Assembly: GCA_016165875.1 (NCBI GenBank)
Contig: JABBOT010000017.1
Span: 1,217,330-1,281,329 of the forward strand
Reading direction: 5' to 3'
DNA: 64,000 nucleotides
Source of the DNA: Acanthopleura granulata
Lineage: Eukaryota > Mollusca > Polyplacophora > Chitonida > Chitonidae
The first letter of the stretch is position 1. The number at the start of each line of letters is the position of its first letter. Made by a program: the position numbers and the translations under genes. Positions 58,267 through 64,000 of the stretch are shown piece after piece. A model generated the notes under the pieces. That model was not told the origin of the DNA. It ran no database searches and saw nothing but the letters and a program-made list of their open reading frames with translations.

Positions 58267-59305
58267 CCTGCTTTGTCTTGTATCAGTTAAGATTTCCAGC
58301 AGTGCAGAACAGGAAGGTGCGGGTGTTGCTTAACTTTACTGATGCATGCCTTTTTGAAAATTAATTACAATTCATCAAGTTATCTGGCTACCTGCAGAAC
58401 TTACAGCAATGCAAAAAGATTGTCTAAATGGTCACTGTTTTTCTAATCTTAGTAAACCACGTACAAAATGTTTACGAGCGTAAAATGTGTGAATAATTCC
58501 TCCTTGATTAAACCAATTATAAAGAGAATAAATAAGTCAGAGAATTAGGACACATAGATAACCAATCAATTCATTGACCCTCACCAGCTATGGAAGACCT
58601 GTGAAGTTTGAGATAATCCGTCTTTCATCCACTTGCCTTACCTATTGCATGCTGTTATTAAAACAAGGTATGATGCACTAGACTGTACTAACAGACAACA
58701 TTTTGGCATCAGTACATTTCCAGTGTAGATTCTATAAAGAGTTTACAGGACTGCCACCAAAATCCAAGTCTCGCCAAGAGAATCGATCCTTGTAGGAAAA
58801 CACATTTGATCTCTAACAAAAAAATCAACATCAGTGAAACAAACACGTCCGCAATAATTCTTTTTGAAATGACATGAGAATTCAGAACAATTTGATAATA
58901 ATATTACTTAATTACTTAATTTTGCTGTAATCCCTATGTTTAATTTTTGGATGTTTTCATTTCTACGTGAACTGCAATACACCGAGGGGTCTTGACACAT
59001 CTCTCTGAGTCATTTATTGGTGTTATGTATGTACGTATGTATGCTGGGGGTTTTACGTCGCACTTATCAAATACCAAATATGACGAAGAGGACTCCCTGG
59101 AATGTATACATACTGTTTCTTCTTCTGACAGGGCGCGTCCATACCGCCAACGTGCTGCCTCCACTGACACATCATGCCGATCACACCAGACATGAACCCA
59201 TCGCATTACAATGACACCTGGCTGACCAGTCCTGTTTCCTTGCTTTAACCTTTCAGCGCCGAGAGGTAAGCGAGGCAGCAACAAGCACCATTTTTATTAG
59301 AATTA

Positions 59306-59577
59306 TTTATTCATTTGATTGGCGCTTTAGGCTGTACTCAAGATTATTTCACTGATGGCAGTATTTTACGACGACAGTAAGCATTATGGTGAAAGCAAAT
59401 CGCTCAGACCCCGAGGGAAACCTACGACTATCCACTGGTTTCTGGCAGACTTTCCCACGTACGGCCCGAGAGGAAGCCAGCATGAGCTAGACTTGAACTC
59501 ACAACGACCACATTGATGGGGGGCTTCTGCGTAATTACGCTGCGCTAGAGCAGTAATCAACATAGCCACGGATGCTC
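59306..59577 (-). mobile_element. SINE family A, full-length, with a small insertion
   Basis: All landmarks are present. An extra 'tattttacgacgacag' interrupts the tail/body junction near 59361-59377. The head end abuts a family B head at 59578. Confidence 0.92.
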
Positions 59578-59676
59578 CAGTAACATTTTTAAAGTCTTTG
59601 TTATGACCCGACCCTGGATTGATCCCGGATCTCCCGAACTCGAGGTGAACTCTAACTACCACACCAGCGAGGCATT
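59578..59676 (-). mobile_element. SINE family B head, fused to a family A copy
   Basis: In reverse complement it reads 'ctcgctggtgtggtagttagag', then box B 'gggatcaatccagg', then 'gtcgggtcataacaaagactttaaaaatg'. This is the family B head plus the first 20 bases of its body, immediately followed by a full family A head. Confidence 0.78.
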
Positions 59677-59726
59677 TGTGTTATGAAACGATTTTAATCA
59701 ACGTTACAAGTTATAACTCCAAAATT

Positions 59727-59992
59727 TTTTATTTATTTATTTATTTGATTGGTGATTTACGCCGTATTGAAGAATATTTGACCGATATCAGCATTATTCA
59801 GGGAGGAGATCGAGCAGAGCCTGGGGGAAACCCACGATCATCCTCAGGATGCTTGGCAGGCTCTCCCGACGTAAGGCCAGAGAAAAAACCAGCACAAGGT
59901 GGACTTGAACTCTCTGACAGCGATTACACTGGTGGGAGGACCCTAGGTCAATGCACTCCTTTAGCGCGCTGACCAACTGAGTTCAAAAACTA
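59727..59992 (-). mobile_element. SINE family A, full-length
   Basis: Head (reverse of 'tagcgcgctgaccaactgag'), body and tail are preceded on the plus strand by TTTATTTATTTATTTATTTGATT. Confidence 0.93.
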
Positions 59993-60475
59993 GTGTGTCA
60001 AGTACATTTCACCAAATGCTTTTATTCTTAAGTTTCTTAAATTTTACAATGAGTACACCTGTCTTGTTAATAAATACGGGGTGTGCAGAACTTCTGGGAC
60101 TGTGAGTTGTGTCTTATTCTGATGTAATCCGGGCATGCCGGGACAAGGTTCCTGTATGTTCTTCGTGTTGAGTATGATCTCCACGTTGAATATATATACA
60201 ATCGCACTCGAAGCGCAACTGCGCTACATAGTTCATTACTTATTTAGTTATTTGATACCTACTAAAACGATATACAATTTTGATACTGATTTTATTCATT
60301 TGCCAAAATATTAATTGCGTTTTTTCGTCCGCACTAGAAACTGTTGACTGCTTCTTTGGCATGAATCCGTTCTTTTTTTATACATTTTCGCAGTTCTTTG
60401 GTGGTCTGTTTTCTTTGTCCTTCTGGAGACATATTCGGAGGAACCGATCCGTGTATATGTAACGATAATCCCCGA
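59986..60475 (+). repeat. Long direct repeat unit (R4 extended), copy a
   Basis: It begins 'aaactagtgtgtcaagta' and aligns with 61216-61730 through 'attcttaagttt-ttaaattttacaatgagtacacct', a 'ccgggcatgccggg' block and a TATA-like 'gttgaatatatataca'. It ends in the R4 core ('actgttgactgcttcttt', 'agttctttggtggtctgtttt'). The end of the R4 core is missing in this copy. Confidence 0.75.
60185..60215 (+). promoter_or_regulatory. TATA-like box in repeat copy a
   Basis: 'cacgttgaatatatatacaatcgcac' aligns exactly with the TATA-like block of copy b at 61414-61444. Conservation in both copies suggests an element promoter, but no transcript evidence exists. Confidence 0.3.
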
Positions 60476-60479
60476 GAAA

Positions 60480-61210
60480 AGTTTTTACCTGATGGAAACA
60501 ATGTAAAAAAAGTCATCAGCGCCTTCTTTTCTTTTTAAGGAAGATACATTTGATTTCTAATGAAAAGCCAACATAACAGACCCAACATTGTCAACAGCAG
60601 ATTCAGTCTACTATGGGTTGACTTTACTTCCAAATACAGTGAAATATAGACACCAGTGCAGAGAAATTCACATCCTGAAGAGAGTTTACAGCTGACAGTA
60701 GGAGTAACGAGTGGCTGATTTCTGCCTAACAGTCAAGACACCGTAATTCTGCACGAATGGGTTGTGTCTCTAACACAATAATAAGCTCTGCATATATCGT
60801 AACATATATCACAAATTCTGGCCAAAACAAAACTGTACTGATTGTACATGCGGTGTGAGATAACAGAAAACTCTGCTTGGTACATATACTTCTGGTTAAC
60901 ACTTCCGGTATTAAATATCAACCACAGCCAAAACTGTGAAATGTTGTCTGTGAGTGAATGGAACCTGCAAGTTCAAGGTAAGCAATATTACGATGCACTT
61001 TGATTTTTTGAAATTACATTTAGATAAAAAACCATGTCCTAATAATATTAGATCCAATTTTAGTGTAATCCTTAATATTAGATTTTGAGAATTTTGTGAA
61101 TGATCCCTACATGGATAGCAACACACCGAAGTATCCTACATAGCTTTCCTTGTGGCATTTGTTAGTTCTTGTGTGTTATGACATGATTTCAATGAGCGTC
61201 AAGGGTTATT
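60480..61210. other. Spacer between the long direct repeats, unassigned
   Basis: About 740 bases with no coding signature. I could not find a primer-binding site after copy a or a polypurine tract before copy b, so an LTR-element reading is not supported. Confidence 0.4.
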
Positions 61211-61215
61211 ACGGT

Positions 61216-61730
61216 AAAAACTAGTGTGTCAAGTATGGTTCATCAATCGCCTATATTCTTAAGTTTCCTAAATTTTACAATGAGTACACCTTACTTCTCA
61301 GCAAATATGGACCGAGTGTGTAGAAGTTCGGACACCCTGAACCCTGTTTAATTTCGCGATCCGGACATGCCGGGTCTATGGTTTTGTATGTTCTTCTTGT
61401 GGACTATGATCGCCACGTTGGATATATAAACAGTTGCAATCAAGCCGCAACTAAGATAAATATTAGATTAATTCGTTAATTATTGGACATGTACTGAAAT
61501 GCTACATCGTTTTATTCATACGCCTTGAATATTATTTACATTTTTTCGTCTTTACAGAAAACTGATAACTGTTTTTCTTGGGATAATTTTGTCCTCTCTT
61601 TAATTTTATACACTTTCGTAGTTCTTTGGTGGTTTGTCTTATTTGTTTCTTTTGGAAAATGGTCTTGCGATAATTGATTCTAAACACCAATTTGGTGGAC
61701 GACAGGCATACGAATGTCGTCTTCGATGCC
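61216..61730 (+). repeat. Long direct repeat unit (R4 extended), copy b
   Basis: It has the same order of blocks as copy a, shifted by 1,230 bases, and continues through the full R4 core ('ggaaaatggtcttgcgataattgat', 'caccaatttggtggacga'). It is the most complete R4 unit in the window. Confidence 0.75.
61414..61444 (+). promoter_or_regulatory. TATA-like box in repeat copy b
   Basis: 'cacgttggatatataaacagttgca' is a good TATA match (TATATAAA) in the same place as in copy a. Confidence 0.35.
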
Positions 61731-61797
61731 AAATTTGAGGGGTAAAGTGATAAAACTTTGTGGCATTTTCCTGTTAAGCCAGGAAGCGGTGCAAGGA

Positions 61798-61957
61798 AAA
61801 AATTTCTCTTATACGAAGGCGGCCAGAATTATGGTGAAAAGAGGCCGCAGAGAGCGCGGGTGATACCCACGACAATTAGCAGGATGCTGACGCACCTTCC
61901 CGCCTATGGCCGGAGAGGGGACCAGAATGAACTGGGCTTGAACTCACAGAGGCAGTA
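61798..61957 (-). mobile_element. SINE family A, truncated at both ends
   Basis: The body is well preserved from 'cttatacgaaggcggccagaattatgg' to 'gaactgggcttgaactcacagaggcag'. The A-rich terminus and most of the tRNA-like head are missing. Confidence 0.87.
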
Positions 61958-61959
61958 GA

Positions 61960-62990
61960 ATACAGTGTTATATTATCAGGCTGCGGGTCAGGTTGTAAGA
62001 GTCAGTTTGCTTGGACGGGAATACTAGACAGGACATTCATCACGACAGCTGGCTCTGAGAAAACCCGGTAGTGTAAATCACACAAGTATTACAAACACTA
62101 TCGTAAAATTACGAGTAAAAGGCCTTGGAGCAAACCGCCAGGAGTTTTCGTAACGGTTATAATGACCATAACATAGTCACGTGATGTAATACGTGCACCC
62201 CACAAAGATCACGTATTCCTACTATCACCGGTATTCTGCCACAAAGGCGACTCCAGTTGTAAAACCCTCGCAGTCATATCGGAGATGGTGGGGTAAAAAA
62301 AACAAGAATTCATCTAAGAGTAGATTATGCCCAAGTCTTATCATCCTAAGGAATCAGAAGTCATTTGGAACAAATGCCGACTGTTCGGACAACATTGATG
62401 ATTCTACAAAGCGGGCGGAAGCATTGATCGATCCCGGGCTAATGAATAATATGGACAACCTACCTGAACCCCATGGCACTATTATGTGGTCGTTGGCCTA
62501 TCCTGCTGTTCCCATGTTTGATTTGTTGATATGTAGAGAACAAACACTCCCGTTTCACAGTGGGGGATAATGCGTCACACAGGTTCTGGCGATAAAAGCT
62601 ATATTATCACTAAACTTTAACAAAGAGAAGCACCTGGCTATACATTATTTAAATATAGCTGATCTAATCACCAAGAACAGGGGAGGGAAGGGGAAGCGGT
62701 TACCCGTACCACAACTGCCCTGGAAGCTATTTTACAAAGTTGTAGCACCGCTGGGTCAGGTGTATTTAACAATGATGACTAATTCACCAGTTTGGTGTTA
62801 AGCCATAATCCTTCATTTAATTTGCAGGTAATGTGTTACCATTTGCCAACCATCATCTGTCGTCGCTGCTGCAAACTGGTTTGGAAATCGGCCCCAGATC
62901 CCAAACGGTCAAAATGGGTCAGTGCACATTTTTTTGTTTGTTTTTGAAGTGGTTTGCCTCCTTTACTGCTTGTTTGAAAAAGTGCAAATC
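61960..62990. other. Unassigned sequence
   Basis: A plus-strand frame at 62193-62570 (125 codons from a GTG) has no recognisable domain. No repeat is identified. Confidence 0.4.
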
Positions 62991-62998
62991 ATGAAACC

Positions 62999-63010
62999 CC
63001 AACAGAAAAT
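62999..63010 (+). repeat. Target-site duplication, left copy
   Basis: CCAACAGAAAAT directly borders the A/T-rich 3' end of the SINE. An identical 12-mer lies at 63179-63190. Confidence 0.9.
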
Positions 63011-63178
63011 TTATTTACTTATTTATTTGATTGGTGTTTTAAGCCGTACTCAAGAATATTTCACTAATGCGGCCAGTATTAATGTGGGAGGAAACCGGGC
63101 AGAGCTCTGGGGAAACCCATGACCATCTGGAGGATGCTGTCAGACCTTCCCACGTACGGCCAGAGACGAAGCCAGCAT
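63011..63178 (-). mobile_element. SINE family A, 5'-truncated recent insertion
   Basis: Tail and body are clean and stop abruptly at 63178, in the middle of the 'gatgctggcttc' block. It is bounded on both sides by the identical 12-base sequence CCAACAGAAAAT, so the 5' truncation happened at insertion rather than by later decay. Confidence 0.96.
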
Positions 63179-63190
63179 CCAACAGAAAAT
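63179..63190 (+). repeat. Target-site duplication, right copy
   Basis: CCAACAGAAAAT is identical to 62999-63010. Confidence 0.9.
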
Positions 63191-63489
63191 GATGATGCAG
63201 TGGGGAACTCGTAAATTATCTTCCCGCCTTGAACAAAGTGGAGCAAAGCCCGGTGCATGCTTGCTTTCCTTGGAATTCGTCACACTTCTAGGTCCATGTG
63301 CGCTCAGGAAGCTCTTAGGTAGTACATAAACACTGCGGCGTCACGATAAGGAACGATTCGTTTGGACCCTTCTGTGTTGCCCGTCCGTCACTAAACGTAG
63401 TTCACCTCTACTACATCGGCCATAAATTTGGCTAGAAAAAAGGGCCTGAGTCCTGCGGAAACTCTAACGCGATCACTATATTGATGACT

Positions 63490-63600
63490 GACGTTCCAAT
63501 GTACGACTGGATTAGAGGCCAGCATGAGCTATACTTGAACTCAAGAGCAACGGAATTGAGGACACTTTGATGAGTCATTTTGATGCATTAGCAGGCAAAT
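63490..63600 (-). mobile_element. SINE family A head and 5' body fragment
   Basis: The plus strand 'gaggccagcatgagctatacttgaactcaagagcaacgg' and a decayed head follow family A order. The tail is absent. Confidence 0.62.
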
Positions 63601-64000
63601 CACTGCTACAAAGACCAAAGGTATCCTGTAGCACATATCAAATGTATGAATAGTAATCACGCTATGTACCAGCTGTCTTGTAAATTAGGTTTTGGGGAAC
63701 CGTTCCTATCTGAGAGGAAAAAATAAAACTTCTTAATTCATTCTCATGATTATAGGCATTTCTATATTCTGTTTAAAAATCCTGACAGCGCAGTTTGACA
63801 CCACTTCATAATGCTACAGGTTGATCAAGCGAACAACTCTTTTGGCGATGGGTCATTATGTGGCAAGTCCGAGATCTGGAATTGTCCCATTTGTAACCAA
63901 CGGATGTTTGTCAAAAATGGTCACAACTGCTAGTAATCAATCTTAACATTCTGCAGCATTCGATATGTCAGACGGACTGCCGAACTGGTTAAGTCCGTAA

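Noticed and set aside
59986..61730. LTR-retrotransposon reading of the two direct repeats with a 740-base internal region
   Set aside because: No primer-binding site after the first unit, no polypurine tract before the second and no convincing TG…CA ends.
1..64000. CRISPR arrays, operons, ribosome binding sites, prophage
   Set aside because: None was seen. Spliced exons, SINEs and LINEs show that this is animal nuclear DNA, so such features are not expected.

Overview
The window reads as intergenic or intronic DNA from an invertebrate animal, most likely a lophotrochozoan such as a mollusc or brachiopod. It is AT-rich, has no long open reading frames, and contains exon-sized coding pieces with good splice signals. 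It is packed with tRNA-derived SINEs of a type I know from those genomes (3' end reading roughly 'cgtataagtgaaatattcttgagtacggcgtaaaac', followed by AATAAATA repeats). The species is an inference; no complete gene can be read.

Host coding evidence is limited and lies mostly on the minus strand at 7.8-16.9 kb. It consists of two N-terminal halves of C-type lectin-like domains (12913-13098 and 10837-11016), a possible signal-peptide exon (16184-16245) whose splice phase fits the first lectin exon, and a possible upstream start exon (16856-16898). There are also two short last-exon candidates (9352-9478, arginine-rich; 7812-7946), each with a poly(A) signal just downstream. The C-terminal halves of the lectin domains were not found, so this is either a gene with undetected exons or a decaying one. 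A separate candidate terminal exon is on the plus strand at 2803-3150.

The rest is mobile DNA. From 31.9 to 27.6 kb (minus) lies a nearly complete but disabled non-LTR retrotransposon with gag-like ORF1 (CCHC knuckles), endonuclease, reverse transcriptase and RNase H, probably I-group/Nimb-like. At 51.6-50.5 kb (minus) is a Ty3/Gypsy remnant: RNase H, then directly a polypurine tract and an LTR, with integrase missing. A diverged solo LTR of the same family is at 18.1-18.8 kb (plus).

About 25 copies of the main SINE family (A) are spread over both strands, plus three copies of a second family (B) with a different tRNA-like head but the same 3' tail, and probable members of a third (C). Several uncharacterised dispersed families (here R4-R8) recur at low identity. 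Local tandem repeats include an 88-bp unit (9.77-10.14 kb), a 28-bp unit (56.65-56.76 kb), 143- and 146-bp duplications, and a 1,230-bp direct repeat (60.0 and 61.2 kb) that carries a TATA-like box. Long stretches hold nothing I can assign and are listed as such.
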